Source of the DNA: Methanobrevibacter sp.
Lineage (GTDB): Archaea > Methanobacteriota > Methanobacteria > Methanobacteriales > Methanobacteriaceae
DNA length: 50,367 nucleotides
Assembly (NCBI RefSeq): GCF_017431965.1
Contig: NZ_JAFRKB010000053.1
Coordinates: 1-50,367 of the forward strand
Direction of reading: 5' to 3'
Part shown: piece by piece, positions 24,709 through 35,100 of the stretch
Numbering within the stretch: position 1 is the stretch's first letter
How the letters are laid out: each line of letters starts with the position of its first letter
The notes under the pieces: model-generated
Database searches by the model: none
What the model saw: the letters and a program-made list of their open reading frames with translations, nothing else
What the model was told of the DNA's origin: nothing
Made by a program: the position numbers and the translations under genes

Positions 24709-26415
24709 TTAATTGTCTCCTTTAAGATAATCTGCATGGCAGAAATCAATGAAATTACCTACAATCTTGTCAATATCCTCACTGTCATCAATGATTTTTC
24801 CATCATCCATAAATATTGCCCTATTACTTAACTCTTTAATAAAGTCAGTATTGTGGGAAATCATTACAACTGTAATTCCATAAGTTTTAGAAATCTTTTT
24901 AAGGGAATTGGTTACGGTTCTTAATGTGACCGGATCCAAATCTCCAAATGGTTCATCTAAAAGCAGGAATTTTGGTCTTGAAACTAAAATCAATGCAAGC
25001 ATTACACGTACTTTTTGACCACCAGACAATTCATAAGACTTCCTAGGTAATATGTCTAAATCTAAATCAAGACTTTCAAAGATATCGGCCACCGCTTCAC
25101 GTGTTGCAGTTTCAGGGAATTTAGGGAATAAATCATTCAAAATTTCAGCATCCAATCCAACTTGCCTTAAACGTTCTTTTGCTTCAACTTCAGGCAAATC
25201 TGTCAATAAGTAAAATGAATCCAATAATTCCTCACTAAGACCAATTTTTTTAGCCCTTTCTTGTGCATCATTAATTATATCCTGATTCTTATAACCTAAA
25301 CGTACGGCCAATTGGTCCAATACAGTCGCATAATGACTTAAAGCAAATTCCTGATGCATAAATCCTAATTTGGACCTTATCTTCATACGCCCCATACCGG
25401 GAATATCAATATCGTTCCACTCATCATCAACTTTATACAGGACCTCTCCCTCGTCAGGATCATCAAGTCCGCCAAGCATTCTTAAAAGCACCGTTTTTCC
25501 AGCGCCGCTAGGGCCGATGATGCTTAAGATATTTTCCCTTTGGACTTTGAAGTTAATGTCTTCAATTTGCAATACTTCCCCACCGGTCAGCAAATAGAAT
25601 CTTTTGAATACATCATTTACTTCGATAACGTCTTCGTCTGTTGAAATATTTTTAATATCAACTATAGGCTCCATATCTTCCATGAATTTATCGCAGATTT
25701 CATCAGGAAAACCTTCATCAACGATTTCACCGTCTTCAAGCAGAATTACCCTATCCGCCAAATATTTCTGAACATCAGGCAAGTGAGAGACAAGAATAAC
25801 CGTAATATTTAACTCCTTATTGATTTTTTTAACTGCATCCAATATTTCTTGTTTTGTTTTAGGGCATGCCATTGTAGCAGGTTCATCAAGAAGTAAAGCT
25901 TTAGGCTGTTTTGCAAGTTGACGAGCCATGATGAGCCTTTGCTTTTCACCGCCGCTCAATACAGAAGCGTAATGGTCCTTTTTATGAGTCAATGAAACAA
26001 GCTCCAGAATTTCATCGGCTTCATGGCCAAATTCACTTTCAGCAACTTCAAAATTGGTATCTCCTTCATCAAAGTATTCTCGTGCATATAACTTTCTTAA
26101 AACATTTTCACGAACAGTATCCGGCCATAATCCAAAAGACCTTTGAAGGTGAATTGCAGTCACTTTTTTAAGATTGTTATAATAATATTGGGAAGAATTG
26201 GCATCTACGCTATCGCTTCCAACAGTAATGCTTCCTTCATCAATATGTTCAACACCCCTTAAGGCTCTCAAAAGTGTAGTTTTGCCGGAACCACTTTTAC
26301 CCATGATTCCAAGTATTTCCCCTTCCTTAACTTCGAAGCTTACATCTTTTAAAGCTTTAACCTTTGTTCCGTCATCAAGTTCATAATCTTTACTTACATT
26401 TTCAACTTTTATCAT
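24709..26415 (-). CDS. atwA: Methyl-coenzyme M reductase activation component A2 (twin ABC ATPase)
   Basis: The 568-residue protein has two complete ABC ATPase domains and no membrane segment. First domain: Walker A GKSGSGKTT at residues 39-47, signature LSGGEKQRLIMARQ, Walker B LLLDEPATMACPKTK. Second: Walker A GPSGAGKTVLL near 300, signature LSGGQKVRVMLA, Walker B LLLDEPFGDLDP. This architecture, with the distinctive ATMACP sequence, is that of component A2, which with the A3a complex uses ATP to reduce Ni of F430 to Ni(I) and activate methyl-CoM reductase. ATG 26415 is preferred over an upstream start at 26439, because family members start MIKVENVSKDY. Operon with UspA-like gene. Confidence 0.88.
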   Translation of the reverse strand: MIKVENVSKDYELDDGTKVKALKDVSFEVKEGEILGIMGKSGSGKTTLLRALRGVEHIDEGSITVGSDSVDANSSQYYYNNLKKVTAIHLQRSFGLWPDTVRENVLRKLYAREYFDEGDTNFEVAESEFGHEADEILELVSLTHKKDHYASVLSGGEKQRLIMARQLAKQPKALLLDEPATMACPKTKQEILDAVKKINKELNITVILVSHLPDVQKYLADRVILLEDGEIVDEGFPDEICDKFMEDMEPIVDIKNISTDEDVIEVNDVFKRFYLLTGGEVLQIEDINFKVQRENILSIIGPSGAGKTVLLRMLGGLDDPDEGEVLYKVDDEWNDIDIPGMGRMKIRSKLGFMHQEFALSHYATVLDQLAVRLGYKNQDIINDAQERAKKIGLSEELLDSFYLLTDLPEVEAKERLRQVGLDAEILNDLFPKFPETATREAVADIFESLDLDLDILPRKSYELSGGQKVRVMLALILVSRPKFLLLDEPFGDLDPVTLRTVTNSLKKISKTYGITVVMISHNTDFIKELSNRAIFMDDGKIIDDSEDIDKIVGNFIDFCHADYLKGDN

Positions 26416-26498
26416 TCTTAATGCCCCTATAATATACAAATTTTTATTCGTGAAACTATTTATATTTTAATTATTATACATTAAAATTAGTGATTTAA

Positions 26499-26795
26499 AT
26501 GGCTAGTGAAAATAAAATTCAAGAATATATTGACAGCTTAGAACAAGAAAAAATTATGATTGAAACACATTTTGCTAATATTGAAAGAATCTTAAAGGAC
26601 AATCCCAAATTGGACCAGCAAAAAGCATTCGGACTGCTGTCTAACTTCAACACATTGAATATTCAATATGACCAATTATGTAATGACCTTATCAAATTTA
26701 TCAAAATATTCAAAGATAAGGAAGACCAAGAGATTCGTCTCTACAAAACTGATGAATTAGTCGAATTATTAGAAGAAAAAATCAATCAATTATAA
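26499..26795 (+). CDS. Small helical hypothetical protein (98 aa)
   Basis: A soluble, highly charged protein, MASENKIQEYIDSLEQEKIM onward, that is predicted to be nearly all alpha-helix with heptad-like spacing, so probably a coiled-coil bundle or dimer. There is no Shine-Dalgarno sequence; TATA-like sequence about 35 bp upstream fits a leaderless transcript divergent from component A2. It ends 5 bp from the stop of the zinc-ribbon gene on the opposite strand. No family recognised. Confidence 0.65.
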   Translation: MASENKIQEYIDSLEQEKIMIETHFANIERILKDNPKLDQQKAFGLLSNFNTLNIQYDQLCNDLIKFIKIFKDKEDQEIRLYKTDELVELLEEKINQL

Positions 26796-26800
26796 TCTTT

Positions 26801-27337
26801 TTAATAATTATAAGTAACTACAATTTTTCCGGAAGCGTTTGTGGTTGAATTTTCAGCTACAACCTTACCATTTCTCAAAAGTTGTACAGAAAGCTCACCT
26901 TCACCATAATCATCTTTTTGAGCTTGGATATACACTTTATCCCATGATGCGCAATCAAGGGTTATCTTATCGTCACCATCGCCAATTCTTTCGACAAGGT
27001 ACTTCGGATCTCCCATTTTTGCATACCATCTGCCGTTGTATTTTACAACAGCCTCAAAAGGATAAGAAGATGTATGCTCCAAACTTCCATTATCTGTAAT
27101 GACATTTAAAGAAGATTCGCTGTCTGGTTGAGTGCCATTATTGATAAAAGAAAACAACAACAAAGCAATAATAATAATTCCCAAAACTATAAATATTTTT
27201 TTAGCAATGCCCATAGTCCAACTATTTGGCTTTTTATCAAATCTGTTACCCTTGGGGTCAGTTAGAATATAGGCACAATTACCACAATACATAGATGTGG
27301 GTGAATTTTCATAACCACACCTTGGACATCTGACCAT
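26801..27337 (-). CDS. Zinc-ribbon, single-pass membrane protein
   Basis: 178 residues in three parts: an N-terminal zinc ribbon (CPRCGYENSPTSMYCGNC at residues 4-21), one transmembrane helix (about 46-66, IAKKIFIVLGIIIIALLLFS), and an extracellular domain of about 110 residues rich in beta strands, containing AVVKYNGRWYAKMGD and SVQLLRNGKVVAENST. The arrangement puts the ribbon in the cytoplasm. Such proteins are common in Methanobrevibacter and their role is unknown. The ATG has no ribosome binding site; TATATAAT just upstream suggests a leaderless or near-leaderless message. Confidence 0.75.
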   Translation of the reverse strand: MVRCPRCGYENSPTSMYCGNCAYILTDPKGNRFDKKPNSWTMGIAKKIFIVLGIIIIALLLFSFINNGTQPDSESSLNVITDNGSLEHTSSYPFEAVVKYNGRWYAKMGDPKYLVERIGDGDDKITLDCASWDKVYIQAQKDDYGEGELSVQLLRNGKVVAENSTTNASGKIVVTYNY

Positions 27338-27435
27338 ATTATATAACCTTTTATATTCTTATAAAAACATTATTAAAAAACTTATATTTAAACTTAATGT
27401 AAAATAGGTTATTTTTTCTAATACTAGATTAAAAT

Positions 27436-29187
27436 TTAGTGATAATAATTATAGACATTTTCAGCCGTTTTTTGATTCATGCCTTTAATTTTAGCTAAAT
27501 CGCTCACTGATGCTTTTTTTACATTATCTATTGTACCAAATTCTTTTAAAAGATTAATTTTACGTTTTTTTCCAATTCCAGGAATATTGTCAAGAGATGA
27601 GGCTTGAATATCCTTACTGCGGAGTTTTCTATGATACGTAATAGCAAATCTATGAGATTCATCACGCACTTGCTGAAGCAAATGCAATGCTTTATTGTTT
27701 TTAGGAATTATAATAGGGCGTTTAGAGTTTGGGAGATATATCTCTTCAAATTCCTTAGCAAGCCCAATAATAGGAATATGAGTAAGATTCAATTCTTCTA
27801 AAACCCCACAAGCCATACCTAACTGTCCTTTGCCCCCATCAATCACTATCAAGTCCGGTTCGGGATCTGAATCAATCATTTTCAATCTGCGAGTCAGCAA
27901 TTCCTCCATCATTGCAAAATCGTTCGGTCCGGGAGTTTCCATTCTGAAATGTTTATACCTTTTTTTATAGGGTTTTCCTTCCTTAAAAGATACTTTTGAA
28001 CCGACTGCAAACTTGCCTGAAATATTACTAATATCGTATCCCTCTATTACATGAGGTATCTTTTCCAATTTAAGGTATTTTTTAAGTTCAATCAGTGCAT
28101 TTTCCATTGATTTTTTCTGATGTTTAATGATTTCGGCATTTTTTCTGGCCATTTTAACAAGACGTAATTTCACACCCTTTTGAGGCACCTTAATGTGGAC
28201 CTTGTTTCCCCTCAAATCGCTTAGCCATTCCTCAAGCAATTCCTTATCATCAATATCCTCATCCAAAAGAATCTGCTTTGGAATATGCCTGTTATATCCA
28301 TAATATTGCTGAATAAATGCAAACAGTATCTCTGAAGAGGAATCATACTGAGAACCGCTCATTAAAAAATCATCACGCCCAACAATCTTACCATTTCTAA
28401 TAGGCATTATAATTACAACGACTTCATTTTCCCCTTGGGCAATAGCTATTACGTCCTGATCAAGGTCATCATCGACCAAATCCACGAATTGCTTTTCCAT
28501 AATCTCCTCAATTGATGTAATCTGGTCTCTAATAACGGCCGCCTTTTCAAATTCCTCATTGTTTGCCGCTTCTGCCATTTCGCGCTTAAGGTCCTTGACG
28601 ATTGCAGAATATTTGCCCTGGAAAAATAAATCAATCTTATTGATAATCTCAAGATATTCCTCTTTGGAAATATTGCCTGAACATGGGGCATAACACAAGT
28701 CGATTTGTGAATTAAGGCAAGGCCCGTCCATATTGCGGCAGGTTCTTATCTTAAACAATGACTTTAAAAATTTTACAGTTTGCTTAACAGATCCAACATC
28801 GGTAAACGGTCCATAAAAAACGCCATTTTTAGTAATGTTTCTTGTAATCACAAGCCGTGGGAATTCCTCATTGGTAATTTTTACATAAGGATATCTTTTG
28901 TCATCCTTCAATTGAACATTATACCTTGGGCGATGCTTCTTTATCAGGGTAGCTTCCAGAATTAAGGCTTCCTTTTCAGAATTGGTGACAATATACTCCA
29001 AGCTGTCAAAATGACTCATCAGGATTTGAGTCTTCGGCCTGTCCAGTTTTTCACGAAAATAAGATTTAACCCTTTTTATGAGGTTTTTTGCTTTGCCTAT
29101 GTAGATAATGGTGTCTGTGCTGTCGCGCATTATATAAACGCCTGGTTTGCTTGGCAGATTATCGGGAGATTTAACTTTTGTTGACAC
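27436..29187 (-). CDS. uvrC: UvrABC system protein C (excinuclease subunit)
   Basis: The 583-residue protein makes both incisions in nucleotide excision repair. It has the GIY-YIG domain (PGVYIMR and IIYIGKAKNLIKRVKSYF near residues 15-42), a Cys cluster after it (CRNMDGPC, CYAPC), the UVR helical hairpin that meets UvrB near 205-235, the RNase H-like nuclease domain (DLIVIDGGKGQLG near 450) and a C-terminal double helix-hairpin-helix (IPGIGKKRK, IKGMNQKTAENV). The start is GTG 29187, with GGGGG before it. It lies 12 bp downstream of the giant helicase gene and is probably cotranscribed with it. Confidence 0.95.
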   Translation of the reverse strand: MSTKVKSPDNLPSKPGVYIMRDSTDTIIYIGKAKNLIKRVKSYFREKLDRPKTQILMSHFDSLEYIVTNSEKEALILEATLIKKHRPRYNVQLKDDKRYPYVKITNEEFPRLVITRNITKNGVFYGPFTDVGSVKQTVKFLKSLFKIRTCRNMDGPCLNSQIDLCYAPCSGNISKEEYLEIINKIDLFFQGKYSAIVKDLKREMAEAANNEEFEKAAVIRDQITSIEEIMEKQFVDLVDDDLDQDVIAIAQGENEVVVIIMPIRNGKIVGRDDFLMSGSQYDSSSEILFAFIQQYYGYNRHIPKQILLDEDIDDKELLEEWLSDLRGNKVHIKVPQKGVKLRLVKMARKNAEIIKHQKKSMENALIELKKYLKLEKIPHVIEGYDISNISGKFAVGSKVSFKEGKPYKKRYKHFRMETPGPNDFAMMEELLTRRLKMIDSDPEPDLIVIDGGKGQLGMACGVLEELNLTHIPIIGLAKEFEEIYLPNSKRPIIIPKNNKALHLLQQVRDESHRFAITYHRKLRSKDIQASSLDNIPGIGKKRKINLLKEFGTIDNVKKASVSDLAKIKGMNQKTAENVYNYYH

Positions 29188-29199
29188 TTGAAAACCCCC

Positions 29200-32100
29200 T
29201 TAATTAAGCTCTACGGTATCATCAGTTATTTTAACTTTGTTGTTTGCAATCATTAAATCCAAGACACTATTAATCCTATCGGAAGTCTTTTTAGATGTTG
29301 ATTTGAAACCGAAATTACGTGAAGTTTCCTTTGCAACCTGCTTTGGAGTTAAGTTCGGTTTGTGAAGCAGGACTAATTCGATGTTTTTGGAGATTTCCTC
29401 ATCGGAAATCAAATCAATGTTAGGTTTATCCCTTTTTCTGATAAGGATGTTGTTATTTGTTGCATCATATAAAAATTCTCCTATCCTAATGATGTCTCCT
29501 GAATTTTCCGCTTCATCAATAGCCGAATTAACAGCTTTCTTCAAATTGGAACCTGCCCTTTTGATGTTGCAGCTATCCTTGACTCTTTTGATTACTTCCT
29601 TTACATGAATCGGGCCTTCCACATCAACAATGCTTACAATGGATTTGGCCACTTCACTTGCCGGTTTTTTATACAAATCGTCTTGGGAATAAATACCTAT
29701 GTCAGCTGCCTCAACATAATCCGTTATATTATCTTCAATCTTTCCTTTGCCTGGAAGCTTTTTATCGTCAAATGACTTTAGGGTATTGTTGCTTTGATAT
29801 CTTTCTTTTTCAATTTCCCTGTAATCGTCATTTGCTGTTTTAATAATGTCCTCTAAAGCTTGGTCTTTTAACTCTTCCCTTCTGTGCTGTTCATGAACTG
29901 TAAGGATTACTCCTTCATCATCATCTATTTCTTTTTGAAGCGCGTCCATCATCAATTCTTTTTCTATTCTTTTCTCTTCCCTTTCGGCAAATGTCAATTC
30001 ATTTTCTTTTTCAAGAATAATGTGGGAGTCATCATCGCTTGGCCTATTCAAATAATCATCAGGATTATATTCTTCTGTCCTATCAACTACAGAAACATAA
30101 TCTATATGGGTTGGGTTTTCAATCTCTTTTAATGACTTGTTTATGTATTTCATGTCTTTTTTGATTCCCTTAATAGACTCTCTAACAGACCTTGGCTTTT
30201 CATCATCATAGTAGAAATTGTTCTTTCTTAATTTGCTTGTAACATCATTGGAACCTTTATAATATGTAACTCCATCGGCAGAAACTTCTTCAGGAGCTTC
30301 CTGCTCAGGAATATCATCAGTTTCCTCTTCCTTGATTTCAATGTCTTCTTTTATAACTTCATCTTCCAAATCATTATTTTTAAATACATCATCCATGAAT
30401 TCACTAACGGCATCATCAACCACTCTTGTTGCCTCTTTTCTAATGTCCTCATCGAATTTGAGTGATTCATCAGTGAAAATGTTAAGCTCCTCATCATCAT
30501 AGTCGAATTTTGGAGTTGGCCTTTCAAGATTTTCAAAATCATCCCCATATTCATCTTGAGACTCATCAAAGGAGACATCATTGTTTAAATCAGGCAATTC
30601 ATCGTTGAATATATTGAGTTCCTCTTCACCGTTAACAATTTCGGCTTCAACCACAAATTCGTCCTTTGGAGCCGGTTTATGCAATTGCTCATCATCTTCC
30701 TCAATAACTTCACCGCGGAATGTTTCAATTTCTTCAGGTTCCAGTTGGGATTCTCCTGAAATGACATCGGAAATAAATGAATTGATTTTATCTTTCATTT
30801 TTGATTTTTGGGATGCATTGGTTTTTTCAGCAATTTCTTGTGACTCTTCATTTTGCTCAAATTCAACTTTTCTGTTTACATCCTCATCAAAGTCTTCTTT
30901 GGTTTCATCCTGTAAGTGGTCAACATAAATGTAATCATCATCAGAACCCAAATCAACCTCAGGCTCATCATCAACATTCAAATGAGTTTTATTTTTGCCA
31001 GCAGGTTTTTCAGCCTTGTCCTCTACATCAAAAATAATTGGCTCTTCCTCATCTTCCAGTACACGCTCATCATCATTGCTGTGATCAACATAAATGTAAT
31101 CATCATCAGAACCCAAATCAACCTCAGGCTCACCAACAACATCCTCAGAACCCAAATCAACCTCAGGCTCATCAACAACTTCTTCATGAATGGTATTTTT
31201 TGAAGTAAATCTGATTTTATCGGAAAAACTTACTTTAGGCTTATCATCTGCATTTAAATCAGCTTTTTCTTTCTTAACAGATTTTTTAACTTCCTCATTA
31301 TCATCAAAAATAATTGGCTCTTCCTCATCTTTTAAAACGCGTTCATCATCATTGCTGTGATCAACATAAATATAATCATCATCAGAACCCAAATCAACCT
31401 CAGGCTCATCAACAACATCTTTTTTAGATGACTTTTTAGAAGTTTTATCATCCGTATAATCTAAATCATCTTCCAAATCAGAATTTTCACCTAGATCATT
31501 ATTAAATTTAAGGCCTGCAAATAGTGGATTTTTTTCCATCTTTTCTTCTGATTCCTCAGAACTGAAGAATGATTTTATCCTATCCCTTATTGGATTGGAA
31601 GATTTTTCATCGAAAGCCTCATCGGAGTAGTCCTTTTCATTCTTCCATACTTCAGCATTATCCTCTGGAGAGACACCTTCATCAGATTCCCATACTTCAG
31701 CATCATCATTTTGTGAAGTATTCTCATCACCAGTTTCCCATACTTCACCATAATCCGAATTTTCACTATCTTCACTAATATCAGAATCATTATCCTCAGA
31801 TTGAGATTTTGCAGTTTTTGTAGCAGAATCATCAACTACAAATTCAGAATCATTTTCAACATAAACATCACTATAATCATTATTTTCTTCCTCAACGACC
31901 ACAAACTCAGATTCATCTTTAGCATAATCTTTAGAATCCTCTTCAGTTTCCTCAACTACAACAAATTCTGATTCATCTTTTGAATAATCTTTAGAATCCT
32001 TTTTAGTTTCCTCAACTACAACAAACTCAGATTCACCGGCAGCAACATTATCTTCATTAGCAGTTTCCTTTGGAGTTTTTTCATCATCAAAGAATTCTGA

Positions 32101-35100
32101 CGGGTCAATTTCACCAACATCAATAGGTTTTTCCAAAACGTCACCATCATCAACCTTTTCAACTTCAACAAAATCGCTTGGACCAATATCTTCTTGATTT
32201 ATTTCCTGTGATTCCTCTTGAGCTTTCCTTTCGGCTTCTTCCCTTTCACGAGCTAGACGCAATTCCTCCGCTTTCTTTTCAGCTTCCAATCTGCGTTTTT
32301 CTGCTAATTTTTTAGCCTCTTCAGATTTGCGTTTCTCCTCTTCACGAGCCCTTCTGATTGATTTTTCAACATTTTCAAGCAATTTTTTACGGCCCAAATC
32401 CCTATTTCTATACCAATCTGTAGACCATAAGTGATAGAGTCTCCAGCCTAATCCTGTCAATACCTGTTCGCGAAGACGGTCCCTGTCACGGGCCACCTTA
32501 CTTGATGAATACATCTTACCATCAGTAGTGATTCCCAAAATGTATTTTCCAGGGTTTTCATCATCAACAATAGCCAAATCCACTCTAAAACCGGCACAAC
32601 CAATTTGCCTGTCAACAGTATAACCATTTTCCTCCAAAAAGCTAGCTATCGCATCTTCAAACGGTTCTTTTGTATAAGAGTTTGCACTTTGGGTTCCTAA
32701 TGTCAAGTGCTCAGCATACTCCAAGAATTCTTTTAGGGATTTTACACCATAAGGAGGATTTGCTGTCAGATTCATGTCATAAGCCTTAAAGTTTGAAAAT
32801 ACTACACATTTTTCTCTTGCACGAGTAATCAATACATTTAGACGTCTTTCACCACCATCCTGATTTAAAGGACCAAAGTTAAGTGACATCTTTCCGTCGT
32901 TGTCAAAACCATAACCTACACTTATTAAAATGACATCCCTTTCATCCCCCTGAATTGTTTCAAGGTTTTTAACAAAGAACCTTTCTTCCTTGTTGTCTGA
33001 GAATAACGGTTCATATTGAGGGTACTGTTTACGCTTTACTTCCAAAGCTTCCAAGATTGCATTTTTCTGTGCAACTGAAAATGTTCCAACACCCAAACTC
33101 TTTGTATCACCATACTTTTCAAAGTGATTGAATATCTCTTCAACCACATCCTGTGCCTCGAGAGGGTTTGCAGATGACGAACCCCTATCGTATGCAGTAT
33201 TCGGATTGTAATGGAATTTCAAACCGAGTTCAGGGTCTGAATGTGAAGGTGAAGGATAAACCAGCAGGTCATCGTCATAGAATTCCCTGTTGGAAACTGT
33301 AATCAATGATTCATGGCGTGATCTGTAGTGCCATTTAAGCATTTTAACCGGGAATGACAATTTACATAAATGCAAAATACTTTCCATATCCAGAGAAGTC
33401 GCTTCCTCCTCATCGCTGTCAGCATCTGACATCTGGTCGAAAAATGATGTTGGAGGCAATTGTTGGGTATCCCCCATAACAACAGCTGTTTTTCCTCTCA
33501 TGAATGCACCAAGCGCATCTTCCGGTTTTACCTGACTTGCCTCGTCGAAAATAACAACGTCAAATTGCAGCTCCTCATTTGTTGGATCCAGGTATTGTGC
33601 AATTGACAATGGACTCATCATAAAACAAGGTTTAATCTGTTTTATCATTCCGCCAGCTTTTTCCAATAGTTTTCTAACTGGCATATGACCACTTTTTCTT
33701 GTAAATTCCCCTGCAAGGATTTTAGCTTGAGGATTTTCAGTTCCACCAAATATTTTAGGAATGTTGCTGTTTAATTTTTGGAAAATTCTTTTACGGTTCA
33801 AGACGAGGATTTTCTTATCCAAATCCTTAAATTCGCGAATCCTATTTTCATGCAATTCTCCTATGAATGTGGCCAATTCATGATTTTCAACAAATAATAT
33901 ATTTAAAAGTGAATCTGCAAAGTTTCCATCCACCAATGCTTCAATATCATCTTTTTTGATGTTTCTTTTTTCAATAGCTTCTACGAATTTTTTGGCATCA
34001 CTGCTCTGGAGTGCATTTTTAGTATTCAAATATTGGGACCATAAATGGAGACTGGATAATTGTCCTCTCCAGCTGTATAGCTGTTCCTGCCAGGCTTCAA
34101 AGCTTACATCACCGGTTTCCCTTTTAAAGATCAATTTGCTTCTTGGATTCAATTTATCCTTAAGTCTGGAGAGTACGCGAACAAACTCCTCTCCGGAATC
34201 AATGTACTCTGCAAGGTCACGCTCAGGCTTGATGTCAAATAGGTCCTTACTCATCAAATCAATTGTATTTTGTGAAAATGTTCCTTCACGGACAAGTGCA
34301 GAAAATTCATGCATCCATTTAGCTATTGCTTTTAAATCATTAGGGTTTGCATTTAAATGCCAATATCCGCCATAGTATTTTTGGCCTAATGCCTCATTTG
34401 CCTCTAAATTCTTTCTAATCTTAATTACGACTTTTGCTTCCTGCAGATCTCTTATGATTTCATCAACACTTCCTGGTACAGGTACTGCATAATACCTTTC
34501 AACAAGTTCAATGTGTTGCTTGTTGTTGAAGAAACGGAACTTTTTATTTGAAATGTTTCTTAACTCATATATCAATCTGTCAATATCTGCCTGGAAAATG
34601 CTTTGATTGAATTTGGTTAAAATTCCAGCATATTTCTGATACCTTTCAAGCTCTTGAATTAATCTGAATGCATCGTCATTGTTGTTGTTCCATGCCCCTG
34701 ATTTGATGATGTTTCCATCTATCAGCTCGGCATTTTGAGACTTGATTATCTCAAAGGCGGAAAGTGAATTTTGAAACTCGTTTAATGTATCAGGCTTTTT
34801 AATTCCATAAATGTCATAGACTCTTCCACGTTCCACCAGGAAATTATCCAAAGCATGTAAAGAATCGTTGATCAGCATTTCAATTTCTCTTAAATCAGCC
34901 GGAAGCAAACTTTTTGGAGCGCATTTGCTCCAAGGATTTTCCTTTGAAATGGTCTGGTATAATTCAGCCAGGTTTTCAAGGGACACTTTCATGTCATCCA
35001 AATCCTTTAATGTAATATCTTCTGGATTTTGGAATCTTACCAATGGCATCAAAGCATTTTTCCTTGAAAAGTAATCATCCGCTGATTCCTTCATTCCATA

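Noticed and set aside
30351..31203. Several open frames on both strands across the acidic repeats of the giant helicase
   Set aside because: They arise from the biased GAA/GAT-rich codons of the repeats; none has a ribosome binding site or domain.
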